From: Diphasiastrum complanatum
Taxonomy: Eukaryota; Streptophyta; Lycopodiopsida; Lycopodiales; Lycopodiaceae
NCBI GenBank assembly: GCA_029204225.1
Contig: CM055108.1
Coordinates: 21,211,644 to 21,275,643, forward strand
Reading direction: 5' to 3'
Length of the DNA stretch: 64,000 nucleotides
Each line of letters begins with the position of its first letter. Position 1 is the first letter of the stretch. Shown here in pieces: positions 22,422 to 33,325 of the stretch. A program made the position numbers and the translations under genes. The notes under the pieces were generated by a model, which worked only from the letters and a program-made list of their open reading frames with translations, was not told the origin of the DNA and made no database searches.

Positions 22422-24587
22422 TCCACCCCACCCTTATAAAATCTGATGTCCTCATCAGATGTCAGATTAAAGTAAAGGTGTCTCCCAATTAAAATAACTA
22501 TACATTCAAGCTACTTGGCACACTACTCAATTTACTGGCCACTTTTTACTAACATTGAAGCTGGCACACCACAAGTCGGAGGCTCAGCTCTTTGTATAGA
22601 AAGATTACATAACTTGAAAATATATCTTTGTCGCTTTCATAAAACCCAAAAACCTTATTAACTGGTGACAGAGGCCTTTCTTTGAAATGTTCGCCCCTGT
22701 CGCTTTTGTTTGGAACTCTTTGAGCTCCTGATTTGTCCTTGATGCACTTTGTGTTGAGCTCCTTGATCTCCAAATTTGTTCAGTTCCACACAGGTATCAG
22801 GGCTCCCTGAGCCAAAGGATTAATCGTTTGATTGCCCACTTTATGGTCCACTCCGTGCCTTGTTGCTTCTGCACCTTGATTTCTCTCCTTGTCCCAGCCT
22901 GATCTTGATACTTTTCCATCTTGGCTCTTTAAGGTAGGCAAAGACTGAGTACTCCGCAATGCACCTCTCACTTAGCTTGAAGTAGCTCTTTGAATCAGCC
23001 CAAATGTAACCATTGACCTCGTGGAAAGCCAAAGGGTCGCACCAGTTTGATCCGCATCCGAACTATCTCTTCGCATTTGTTTGAAGCACCATGTCCGTCG
23101 TGCAAAACTTGACTTTCACAATTCCATCACTGGTCAGCTGCCTCACAGTCAAAACAAGAAGTGTACATCAAGCTTGGCTTCAAGTAGCTCTCTTTGAATC
23201 AGACACATGCACCCAGAGTTTGCACTAGTCCGATCTCAACGCGAACTGTCCCTTAGCGTCCGTTCGAAATACCAAGTCTCTCATGCAAGACTCAACTTTC
23301 ACAGTTCCTTCATTGATCAGTTTGCTTACACGTAACACAAGCCATCGTACTCATATGTTTCCTCATCATTGCTGGTCCAGAGAAAGCATATAACAAACTT
23401 TCCTTTCCACAACAAAAACTTGTCAACTTATTAGGTCCAAAGTTCGCCAGTATCCTCGTGTGAGTATGGCTAGGTCACCTTGAATTTGCCCCCATTTTGA
23501 TCAACTTTCATTCAAAATTTGCCCCAAGAGAGAGGTGTGTGTGATAGTTCCCCTCCACTTATAAAATCAGCTAATCGGACTTAGAGTAGAGTTCTTCGGA
23601 CAAAAAGCCTTTCCAACACTTTGCTTCCCATCTGCTAGGATTATGGTTCGATCCAACTTGTTGCCAATCTCTGAAGAGGATCCTAGTCTTTTCCCTTTGA
23701 GGAAAAACCCAACTGATACTGGATATTACCCATGCTTAGTGAGTTTCAGTTCCGAAGGTGGCCTTCCCAAAATGAAGACCAACTGCTCCATAGAAGATCT
23801 CCCCTGAAATTGCCCTTTCCAACTTTTGACTTCCTGCTTGCGTCTGGTGGGCGTTGTCACAAATGAAACTAACCCAAGAAACAGGCTATCCATCCATCCT
23901 TTGCAAACATTGAGTCGTTTCGTTGCCGTTCACGTGCGAGTATTGAACTGCAAATCCGCCCCATAGATTCTGGATATCACCCATGCTCAGTGAGTTTCAG
24001 TTCCGAAGGTGGCCGTCCCAAAATGAAGACCACTGCTCCATAGAAGATCTCCCCTAAAATTGCCCTTTCCAACTTTTGACTTCCTGCTTGCGTCTGGTGG
24101 GCGTTGTCGCAAATGAAACTAACCCAAGAAACAGGCTAGCCATCCATCCTTTGCAAACATTGAGTCGTTTCGTTGCCGTTCACGTGCGAGTACTTGAACT
24201 GCAAATCCGCCCCACAGATTCTGTAGTCCTCTTTGTTTGATGGTATCAGCCTTCAAATGAAAAGGTTCCTTCTCGAGCCATCAGCTCCTTGTGTCACAAG
24301 CAATCATGCAAACCAGGCAAAGCACGAGTACTAAGACTCACCACAAATACATACAAGTAAGACACTCAGGCAGGTTTACTAACAAGTAACAAAGACAAGG
24401 TCCCCTTTTGAGATGGTCCTGCCAACGGACCTTTATCTGGCTGCGCCCATACAAATCGATCATGGAATCAGCCCACATAGGACACCCCTCCAACTATCCG
24501 TGCTTTCACCATTAAGCAGTACATTGTCTCAGTCACGCCCCACCACTTTTTGGTCGATAGCCCTTATAGCTAAACGATCGGCAGCAA
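22422..24587. repeat. Internal region of element S with tandem duplications
   Basis: No coding sequence. A clear tandem duplication of about 251 bp runs at 23721-23971 and 23972-24222 with few differences. An older, more diverged duplication of about 200 bp is recognisable at about 22972-23170 and 23172-23330. The stretch 24230-24587 is unique in this window and replaces the missing start of the right LTR. Confidence 0.75.
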
Positions 24588-25584
24588 AGCTTCGTTACAA
24601 ACGAGTAAAATCCATTCCAAGCAAGCGGTCTGACTTACATCAGACTTAACCAACTGAAAGCTTCGTCACAAGCGCTGGAAGCCAATCTGGCGCCACGCCA
24701 GACTGGACAGCCATAAACAGGTAACTTCCACCCATGCAAGCCATCCAACTCAGCCGACAGGTTAGAGCCCGTTTCCCAAGAGCTTAACCCATTCACGTTC
24801 ATGCAAGGAACACTCAGAACCACAAGCCGCGACAGATATGGAAACAACCAGTTCCTGGACCAAATAAACCGACAGCATACCGCTGGTGCCACAGACCGAA
24901 TGGTCCCGACGGCATACCGCTGGCGTCCCGGGATACGACCCTCAGCTATGTGCCAACTTAAAAATTTGGAAGCGGCCTTACAACTGGCGCTTTTACCCAA
25001 CACTGAAACCCAGAAGGTAATCAGAGTCAGTTTGAGGAAAGTCCCACTTTATTGAAAAATCTGAGAAGGTTACATTTCAAGTGTGTGATAGACCCTAGTC
25101 TCCGGGGCGCTAGCATGCCAAGGCGAGAGACATGACAACATTCCAGCAAGGGAGGCTGAGACTTGGTTGGAGCTCGCCCTGAGTCGCAACCCGCACTCCC
25201 CTATAGTATTGGTGTGATTCGGCACCCCCCCTCATACCAAGCACTCTATCCAAGCTGGTAAAGCACGTTTTTCTCTCTCTAGGATTTTCTCTTTCTAGAA
25301 AGTCATTTTCTCTCTCTAGATTTTATTGATCCCCAAGCTTCCTTTAATCATGCCTAGATCGTGTGAGGTGATTGCACATCGATCTGAGCTCTCTGGACTC
25401 CGCTAGAACCGATCAAAGATTTTCAGCCATAGGAACTTGGCGCCGGCTGGATTCTGGTCACAGTGGCGCCGGGAGCGGCGCCGACGCCGTTGGCGCCGGG
25501 AGCAGTAGGGGCGTTGCTGGCGTCGGGGACATAGCTGGCGCCGATGGCGCCGGAAGTAAAGCTTGTAAAGGTAGCTTTACAACA
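24588..25584 (-). repeat. Right (5') LTR of element S, partial
   Basis: Nearly identical to 21445-22421. It differs mainly by an extra stretch of GGCGCC units at 25466-25556, where the left copy is shorter and several GGCGCC sites are changed to GGCACC or GGTGCC. It ends in a small palindrome, TGTAAAGGTAGCTTTACA. Confidence 0.8.
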
Positions 25585-26820
25585 CTGAGGTTGAGGATCA
25601 TGACTTGTGGCGACAAGGTTTGCTGGGATGATTTGACGGTCCATCAGAGGCCCAGGCTGTCGCACTACTAAGGCTGGTGCTGCGTTATACGGTCCAGGTA
25701 GTGCTAAGGTTGTTGGGGTGCTTGTTGGAATGTGGGCCTTTGGTAACTCGTAATTTGAGGACCTTGTTGTTGCATCCTCCACTGGTATTGTCGTGCTACA
25801 ACTTGTATTCTTGGATTGTAGATACAAGTAGATGTATCATGATTGTTGGTGTTGCAAAAGATGCAAAACCTTTGGACTATCTGTCTATTCTGTGGACATT
25901 CGTTTGCCGTGTGATTTTGTTGGCATGTGGGTCACCAAACATTATCGCGCTTGGGAAATTGGTTGACAATTGGCCCTTGTGGTGTGGTATTTTTCAATTT
26001 CTATTCAAAATCTTTGGATATCTTATCCATATGTGCCTGGTGGATTTTATTCATGGTTTCAAGTTGCTAGTACAACAATCGTGTAGCAACATCGGCAGAG
26101 GATCCTTCACCTTGAGATCTATGGCTTTGGTCAGAGACAATGGCTCACGAACATTGGGGTTCGTATTCTTCATCGGAGCCTTCATCCTCTTCGCGGATGG
26201 CATCATCCATAGCATCATGTAAGGCAGCATAGGATTCTGGAGGCCTAAGTTCACGCCGGAGAGATTTTGGGAGGCTAGCTATGAAGCATATGAGCACGGC
26301 CTGATCAGGTGCTAAGTGGGCAGGGCATTCAGTCTTAAGACACTTGAGTCGTTCGATGTAATAGCGTACCCTCTCATCCTTTCTCATTTTGATCTTACTA
26401 AGCAATAAAAATGGGCTTTCAAGGAATCTGGATGATTTGAACCTCTTAACGAAGGAGTCCTTGAGTGATTCCCACTCGTTTCGTTTGTGATGCTCAAGGT
26501 TGAAATACCACTTGTGAGCGGCATCAGTGAGGGTCATACTAAAGAGTCAGAGTTTTTCTTCCGGAGTTGTCTCTCCATAGACTTCAAATGCTTCCCCATA
26601 AATCTGAAGGTAGCGTGCTGGGTCGGTAGTACCATCATATCGTGGCGCATCGAGTCTAGGAGCTCGTCGATTATGTGGAATGGCTCTAGGTAATGGTACA
26701 ACAAAGGCTAATGGGTTGGGGATCCTTTGGGCTCCTGGTGCCTCAGGTGGTACTGGATTCTCTTGAGGTAGATTTGGATTATTGGCAGCCATGTCGAACT
26801 GCTCTAGGAGATTCTGGGGT
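25585..26820 (-). pseudogene. gag: Gypsy Gag N-terminal and central part, G1
   Basis: Retrotransposon Gag. From 26792 downward: NPNLPQENPVPPEAPGAQRI, RYDGTTDPARYLQIYGEAFE, then EKL, a TGA (26537-26547 region), LFSMTLTDAAHKWYFNLEHH, KDSFVKRFKSSRFLESPFLL, VRYYIERLKCLKTECP and the acidic MDDAIREEDEGSDEEYE. G2 has CGA (Arg) where G1 has the TGA, a C-to-T change at a CpG. Below 26145 the frame decays through the second part of Gag to the element S junction. Gag would form the particle and bind RNA; this copy is broken. Confidence 0.88.
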
Positions 26821-26852
26821 CGGGGATGGCTAGTTGATGGTTCCTGAGTTGC

Positions 26853-27139
26853 AGATGGTCAACTCTCCCTAGCAGAAATGAGAAAAGAATTTCAGAGGTA
26901 ATATTTATAGTTTAAATATTTGTTTTCATATCACTTTTTTTAATAGAATAATTTTAATGATTTTGATGGATTTGTAACCATTACAATTTTTTAAATGCAG
27001 GCATAAATTGTTTATGAAAGTTCAAGAAGCCCTTGTGACAGGGTTAAATTATCAGGATTTCAAAGAGTGCTAGAGGCTTTATCCTCTGAGCAGCCGAAAT
27101 GAAGCCTTGACGTCATTTTTAAATTTGTTTAGAGACACG
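26853..27139 (+). pseudogene. Methyltransferase-like gene, copy 2 (exons 1-2 only)
   Basis: Two exons homologous to the N-terminus of copy 1. Exon 1 (from the G1 junction to 26897) reads ADGQLSLAEMRKEFQR; exon 2 (27001-27139) reads HKLFMKVQEALVTGLNYQDF and continues to LYPLSSRNEALTSF. Exon 2 has exactly the same length (139 bp), phase and GT-AG borders as exon 2 of copy 1. A TAG interrupts exon 2 where copy 1 has CAG. No catalytic exon could be recognised downstream, so this is a 5' fragment. Its exon 1 begins at the point where gypsy G1 loses homology to G2. The role of this N-terminal domain is unknown. Confidence 0.7.
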
Positions 27140-30100
27140 GTATTTACTTTACCCATGCTTAGCATAGGCATTAATTAATTGTTTCATTTTTAATTATGGT
27201 TTAAACTTTATATCTCCTATGCTAAACATAGTTTCTTTTTCATCTAAGAGTTTTAGAATGTGTATGTTATGCTCAAATTCCATCAAAATCAAGGAAGAAA
27301 TTTGGCTAAAATAGTACCAAATGGATATTTTTTGGATTTCCACCAGATCAAAAGGCTTACAACATAGTTGTTGCTGATGTTTCTAATTTTTACGAAGTAT
27401 TGCAAGGACGTGGCTTTTCCAGGCATAAAAGCAGCACACAAGTAGATGACCATGAGATATCACCCAAATGTGTGCACTCCCAAGGAAGTTGAAGAATGCA
27501 CAAGGCGGTTCATAGCCTTGTAGGAAGCATATAAAACTATGTCTAATTTGAGAAGAAAGTGTTAAAACGATAGAGTGATGATCAACCACTTGTGTATCTC
27601 TAGAGGGTGGAGCCTAGATGAGGCAAGTATATTATCTTGGGTGTCAAGCTTGTGTTAATTGCTATCTTAATACTCAAATGTTTGATCTTTCTTTTGTACT
27701 TGAAGAAGCGTAATCCAACTTGATGTGATGTTCTATGCTAGGAAAATCAATGGAATTGGAAGCTACAATGGGAGGACCAGTTAGAAATTTTAAAGAAGAG
27801 ATCTACAATCAAGACAACAGAAAGTTTGGAGTCCTAGGTGCAAGAATGTGTAGACAATGGTAGTAGCAACAACAACAATTAAAAACTTCATGAAAAATTG
27901 GTTTCCTTTCTCGATCTAAATTTCAAAAGAATTCATAAATTGGCCATCACTTTAAACAATACTCTACAAATACAAATGATTTGAGAAACCCTTGCTAATG
28001 TTGCTTGAAGAAAACTATTCATAAGTATTATAAAACAAGAACTGTATCATATAACTTGAGAAAAGAAATATAGGAATTTCATCTATCTTGAAATGAGCAA
28101 CTCTTTCGAGCTTGTTTTGTGCAGTCAAAGTACTACTATTTAAAAGTGAGTGAGTGCAACTTTAAAAAAATTATATACATTCCATAGAGATACTTTTTTT
28201 GCAATGTGGTTGACCTTGATGAATACATTTACGTGATTGATACATGTTTCTTTTAATAATTTTTCACTTGTGATGGTTAAGGTGCATATAACGTTCAAGA
28301 TTTAAGCCTTGTTGAGTATAAGATAAAGCCTTGCCAAGAGAGTGCTTCATGCCTTTGAGGTCGCCTGCCCAACCAAGGGCATAAAGACCTCACAACATGG
28401 CTTTACCTCACCTAAAGTACATGTGCTGATTTTTGGCCTTGGCTTGCAAAGGCAATAATACTATGTGTTGAAGTCAATCAATGGAGGCTGTAAAAAAGTC
28501 TATGCTAAAGTATATTCTTTGGTGATTGTCTAAACTTTAAAGGCTGGAATCTTTGTTGACGGCCCAACTAATTTGCATTAGTTGTCATTCAGAAATTCCT
28601 ATATGGGTGCATGAAAACAATGCATGATTGATGAGGCCCATAAAAAAAAAGCTTAAAAAAGAAGGGCCCATGCATTATATTCATGATCTAACATTCAAAA
28701 CTGCATACTTTGTAGCAAATTGTATCGCCCATGTGTATTGCTTATACATTAATATATGCACAATAGTTCTTTGTGAGTACTTGTTTGTGGATGGTGATAT
28801 TATGTGTGATAATTTGAAGCACAAATACCATTTTTGTTAAAAAAAATTATCTTATTCCTTAGATCCTAAAAGCAAAAGACGACAACTACAATGAGAGCCA
28901 GAATTTTTGATGGGATCTACGATCAACAATCATGGGTTAAATGGTTCTTCGTCCGCCGCGGGTGTCGCAAAACACGTCGAAACGAGGTCATCGAATTTTG
29001 ACAGACTTTGTATCCGTCGCAATCCGACACCTGGTCAAAATCGAGTTGTCGGACAACTTACCCAGATGGCAGAGACCGGCAGCCAATTGGACGTCTGAAT
29101 TCGATGTCCACGTTGGACGTGGCAAATTGACGTCCACACTGGACGTCCAATTCCACGTTTTAGTTGACGTGGACTGCAACATTCTTGGATTGCATTTAAC
29201 ATTTGGATCAAATAACAAGCATGAGGTACTTTGTATTCCTACATTACTCTATGCACATTATGAATTGCAATACCTTGTTACATTGTGTAGAATTGCATTT
29301 TGATTCGTGTATATGACATTGCTTTTTGAAATCCGACATTGCACATAGTTTCAAAATTTCTAGATAGTTATTACATTGCACATTCTAGAATCCGACGTTG
29401 CCCATATTTTGGATTTCCACATTGCATTTCTTGGTGCAACATTGTACATACGAAAACCAATCACAATATTGTGAATTGAAATAATATATTGATAATGCCA
29501 ATCAATGTTTTACAAGATTGTTGTTTTCACAGTCTCTCTAACTTGATATACTTACAATAGAACTATAACTTAAATTTAATCTACTCGTCGTCGTCATGAT
29601 GTCCTCTCTGCATGCATATGAATGCCAAAAAAAAAAAGACACACTAGTATTTAATGCTTAGATTATGGTTTAACAACCTGTGATTTAAGATTTGCACATT
29701 GTTCAGCCCATTTCATAAATAATCTATTGCCAAAATAACATTGGCATAAAGAATCCATTCTAAACACAATTTCCTATTGAGTGGGTAATTGAAAAGGTTT
29801 CTCCTAAGAAGATTCCCTCCAAAACTTTAAAAGATCAAGGTATAAAAAATACAATCACATTTTTGCATAAAATTATTTTTTTTAAGTGCAGGCTTTTTGA
29901 CATTTTAAAGTCCTCAGAATGCACATACCATATTTTCAAAAATACATTAGTAAGAAAATATACAATTATGTGCATTGCAAATTTGATCTTGTTTTAAAAA
30001 ATATCACAAACAAAATGAACTTAAAATGCATATAGCTAATGTACTCTTCGTTGAAATTTTGTTATATGTACGACATAAATTATCAAAACAAATCATATTT

Positions 30101-30430
30101 TAATTGTCATCTAAATATTGTCATCTAGATATTTTCAACACTTTATAATGATGTATTAGATTGCATAAAAAGTATTCAATAAAAAGTTCTTATAACAAAT
30201 TAATTTATCTAAATGCAGAATAATAGTGCATAAAACAAAACTTTTTATAAATCTAAGAATAAGCTCATGAAGCATAATATCTCAAATATATCTTTGTGAA
30301 TCTCACAAAAATAAAATCTTGATTTCCAGAATTTGGCACTTGCCATTCAAATATAAGTATCCAATAACATAAGGTTCTTGCCAATAACATTTATGTCTGC
30401 CAAACAATATCCAGCTACATATTTTCCCTA
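27140..30430. other. No gene seen; AT-rich non-coding stretch
   Basis: About 3.3 kb with no supported coding region. The first 200 bases resemble intron 2 of methyltransferase copy 1 in a shared pair of inverted motifs (near 27155 and 27220). Open frames at 28628-28840 and 28907-29303 carry no recognisable domain. One CpG-dense repeat cluster is listed separately. Confidence 0.5.
29087..29174. repeat. CpG-dense GGACGT/ACGTCC repeat cluster
   Basis: Within about 90 bases there are at least five GACGTC, GGACGT or ACGTGG units in both orientations, producing overlapping short palindromes, for example GACGTCCACACTGGACGTCC. The flanking 150 bases are also CpG-rich, in contrast to the AT-rich surroundings. 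It could be a young repeat remnant or a protein-binding cluster; ACGT-core boxes are bound by plant bZIP factors. Confidence 0.5.
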
Positions 30431-30435
30431 AAGTA

Positions 30436-31935
30436 TCAAGCAATATCTAGCAACATATCTGGTAATGCCTTCTCAGAGTCTTGTCCGTCTTCAACGACAT
30501 CAATAGCCCTCTCAATGCAATCTTGAGTGGGCTCAATAATATCATCTCTCAACCCAACTAGCTCCCCTTCTTCATTTAGAAGTGGGAGAACCGGTTCGGA
30601 TGAGGCACTTTGGAACCTCTCACTATTGTCGACTGCTCTAGCCCCAACTTCGTGATCTTCGTCTGAAAGTTCTCGAATAGCAGCCACTCTCATCTCAAAG
30701 TACGTTGCCTGGACTTCATCCCCTTCAACAACTATGCAATTTCTATTTTTCTTGAGGGCACAACATGTGGTAGTACCTACATTTAAAAGTATATTAAAGA
30801 ATAAGTTATTTGCAAAAAACAAAATTGAATTCGAAAGTTAATAATCAATTATGAAAACTAATTGCAAGCAAAGAAACACATCTTCATACATGTTCCTGCA
30901 AACAGGTCTAGAACCCAATCATCCTCATTTGAAAACATATCAATTAATTTGAGGCTTTTGGTAAGGGTTAACCAAAGACCTATCACCCTCTAAGTGTCTC
31001 AATTTTTGAGTCACAACTGGACAAGAAATGACATTACTACATTGCTCATTGCAATGGATTCGTAATCTTTTATTCTCATGCGCATCATAGTAGTCCACCG
31101 TCATCATTTCAAAAGAACTGATAAGCTAGTAGCCCAGTGCACGCTCAAGATTTGTTTTGTTCCTACATATTTATTACCATATTAGCATTCAGACTTACAT
31201 TTTCAAAAATCAACTACATCAAAATAAATATCACAATATATAAGTAAAATGACAACCATACAAGGTGCTGAATAGCATGACATGTGCTTTTCAGAGATGA
31301 AATCACTGATGACGATTGGGCCCCGCTATGAAAAATCACACATCTCCATAAAGAAGATGTTGTCAACGCAGCAAAATCAATCATCGGCTTAATTATTTGA
31401 GGGTACGAAAATGGTTTCAGATCATTAACGGAGCCAGGCATTCTGAAACCATATGGAATATCCGCAATAGCAAGAGTATATCATGCTTTGGGACAACATC
31501 TATCAATTTTAAGATATCAGAACAAATCACCCGATAAGTAATGTCCTCATCGGATTTGAAAGACATGTGAAAGTCTTATAATCCTCATACAATGGCGGGA
31601 GGGAATCTCTCAATTGAATCCTCATTTGTTCTTCTTTAGCCCTCTGTATATGCAATAAAAAATTTGAAGGGCAATCCAAGTCCTCTCCAGGCTTTCTTTG
31701 GCTGTAAAACCACAACAACAAATATATAAGTTTCATAATATATTCTGAAGATTTAAAACAAAACATCAATATTTTAAATTACATTTTTATCTTATAATTC
31801 TGAAAAGCCAAAAAAAATTCAGACAGAGCTTTGGTTGAGCTAGTACTCGAGTAGTTTTGTTGTTGTAATCTCAACCCAGCTGGAACAATTCAGCCGCTTC
31901 ATCATCACCTCTAGAATTCGGATAAACACTTTATG
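30436..31935 (-). pseudogene. Beta-class DNA methyltransferase-like gene, copy 3
   Basis: Minus-strand paralogue of copy 1. Recognisable exons: 2 at about 31935-31785 (HKVFIRILEVMMKRLNC), 3 at about 31701-31258 (RVICSDILKLIDVVPKH, IADIPYGFRMPGSVNDLKPF, LWRCVIFHSGAQSS), 4 at about 31125-30890 (NPYQKPQI, LIDMFSNEDDWVLDLFAGT) and 5 at 30776-30436 (TTCCALKKNRNCIVVEGDE plus an acidic tail ending at a stop). Catalytic DIPY precedes motif I, as in copy 1. An intron with GT-AG borders splits motif I; copy 1 has none there. Motif I reads FAGTCT where copy 1 has FSGSGT. Small frameshifts occur in exons 2 and 3 and a stop near 31125. Likely a pseudogene, though the last exon is fully open. Confidence 0.72.
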
Positions 31936-31996
31936 ACTACAAATACAACCATGATAAAAAAAAACAACTACTGGTCAGAAATGAAGACATACTTAT

Positions 31997-32131
31997 TGCA
32001 GTGCATTGAGTTGGTGTGGAAACTCAATGCAGTGCATCGAGTTGGTGATACCAGCTCGATGCATTGCATCGCGTTTGAACACCAACTCGATGCACTGCAT
32101 CGAGTTTCCACACCAACTCAATGCAGTGCAT
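31997..32131. repeat. Long inverted repeat (51-bp arms, 32-bp loop)
   Basis: Arms 31997-32047 and 32080-32131 are almost perfectly complementary in reverse, with a 32-base spacer. Each arm is built from short units around TGCAGTGCATCGAGTTGG, themselves nearly palindromic. RNA from either strand would form a stable hairpin. It sits at the break point of the copia Gag to its right and 60 bases from methyltransferase copy 3. Confidence 0.85.
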
Positions 32132-32133
32132 AG

Positions 32134-32600
32134 AGATGACTTGGACTAGGTCACTTTGATTGATAGAATCACCAATGCATGCAAGCTCCTTATGAATATC
32201 CTTGACTCTCAAAACATAATTGAATCCACTCTCATCACTCTTTTGACTACTTTGAAAGATTTGATTTCTAAGAGTGAGGAGCCTACAGGTGTTCTTAGCC
32301 TCATAGATAGTCTTGAGACAATCCCAGACTTCTTTGGCTGTAGTGCAAGTACCTATCTCTCTCAATATCTCATTAGAGACATTCATCTTGATGTAGTGGA
32401 GAGCCATCTTATCTCTCTTCTTGTATTTTTGAACCTCTTGAAGAACTTGTGGCTCTTCTTCAAGGCCAAGAACAATGTCCATCACATCTTGAAGTATCAA
32501 GATGGACTCCATCCTCAACTTCCATATTGAATAATTGGAAGAGGACAATCTCTCACTTGATTCCAACTAGAATGAACCCATTGAAGCCATCTAAAGTGCA
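32134..32600 (-). pseudogene. gag: Copia Gag N-terminal half, element C4
   Basis: Minus-strand Gag beginning near 32590: SERLSSSNYSIWKLRMESIL, VLGLEEEPQVLQEVQKYKKR, LHYIKMNVSNEILREIGTCT, AKEVWDCLKTIYEAKNTCRL, ending VQVI at 32134, where the inverted repeat begins. The same Gag occurs at 39816-40640, which continues past this point into a zinc knuckle, so C4 is truncated. The frame is open throughout this half and runs by chance through the hairpin. Its primer-binding site and LTR lie to the right (33326 onward). Confidence 0.88.
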
Positions 32601-33325
32601 ATGATCTCAAATTATGAACAAAAAATGATGCTACACACTCACAATAGGATCCAATAATGATGTGCTATCACCTCCTATGCAAGGTCTTGCAACAAATTGT
32701 GAGATGATTCTCACTAGCTATACCAATCTCTCCAATAACTAGATCTACTTCACATCAAATGACAGAGTATGGGCAAAGTTAGGATCAAACACTCTTAGCA
32801 CGTGTGAAATACACTAAGAAACCAAATTTGACTCAAATACAATGATATTGCATGAAACAAAAAGGCTAGGATCTCAAAATAGTGCCTAGATCACGTATAG
32901 ATAAGATTGATAAGCATTCAACTGTGATTTGGGATGAAACAAGCAATCTCTTGACCAAACCAAATGTGTCCACCTAGGTCTAGGTGCCCTACCTAACCTT
33001 CTTAAAAAGCTTATAACTTTTGATTGGATCAACCAAATGGAATGAAACTGATTGCATCAAACACTACCTTTAAAACAAACTATCTAGCAAGGTTTTTGGA
33101 TCAAACATGAAAGAGAACTCTCAAACTGAAATTGGATGTTCCTCACACGTGTCAGAGCACCTGATTCCGTATAGTACCAGTTCAGACCCAATCAATGCCC
33201 TATTGATCTCTTTTGATCCAAAATTGAACAAGATAGCTAGGAAAATGGATCTTCACAATTTGTAGCTCAATATTGGTGGAGAATTTTCATACTAATGGAT
33301 GGAAATGTATGGTAACCTTAGCTGG

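Larger units (their letters stand above)
21200..25584 (-). mobile_element. Non-coding LTR element S (LARD-like)
   Basis: Inserted in Gag of G1. It begins TGTAGCGCAGG at 21200 and ends TTTACAACA at 25584, flanked by CTGAG at 21195-21199 and 25585-25589. The uninterrupted site is seen in G2 near 60790. The two ends share about 980 bp of nearly identical sequence. A purine-rich tract on the minus strand right of the left LTR (22422-22436, AAGGGTGGGGTGGA) suggests minus-strand orientation. The 2.2 kb internal region has no gag or pol and no long open frame, so it would depend on another element's proteins. Confidence 0.85.

Noticed and set aside
31997..32131. MicroRNA gene
   Set aside because: The hairpin is built of repeated units and lies at a transposon break point; without small-RNA data an inverted repeat is the safer call.
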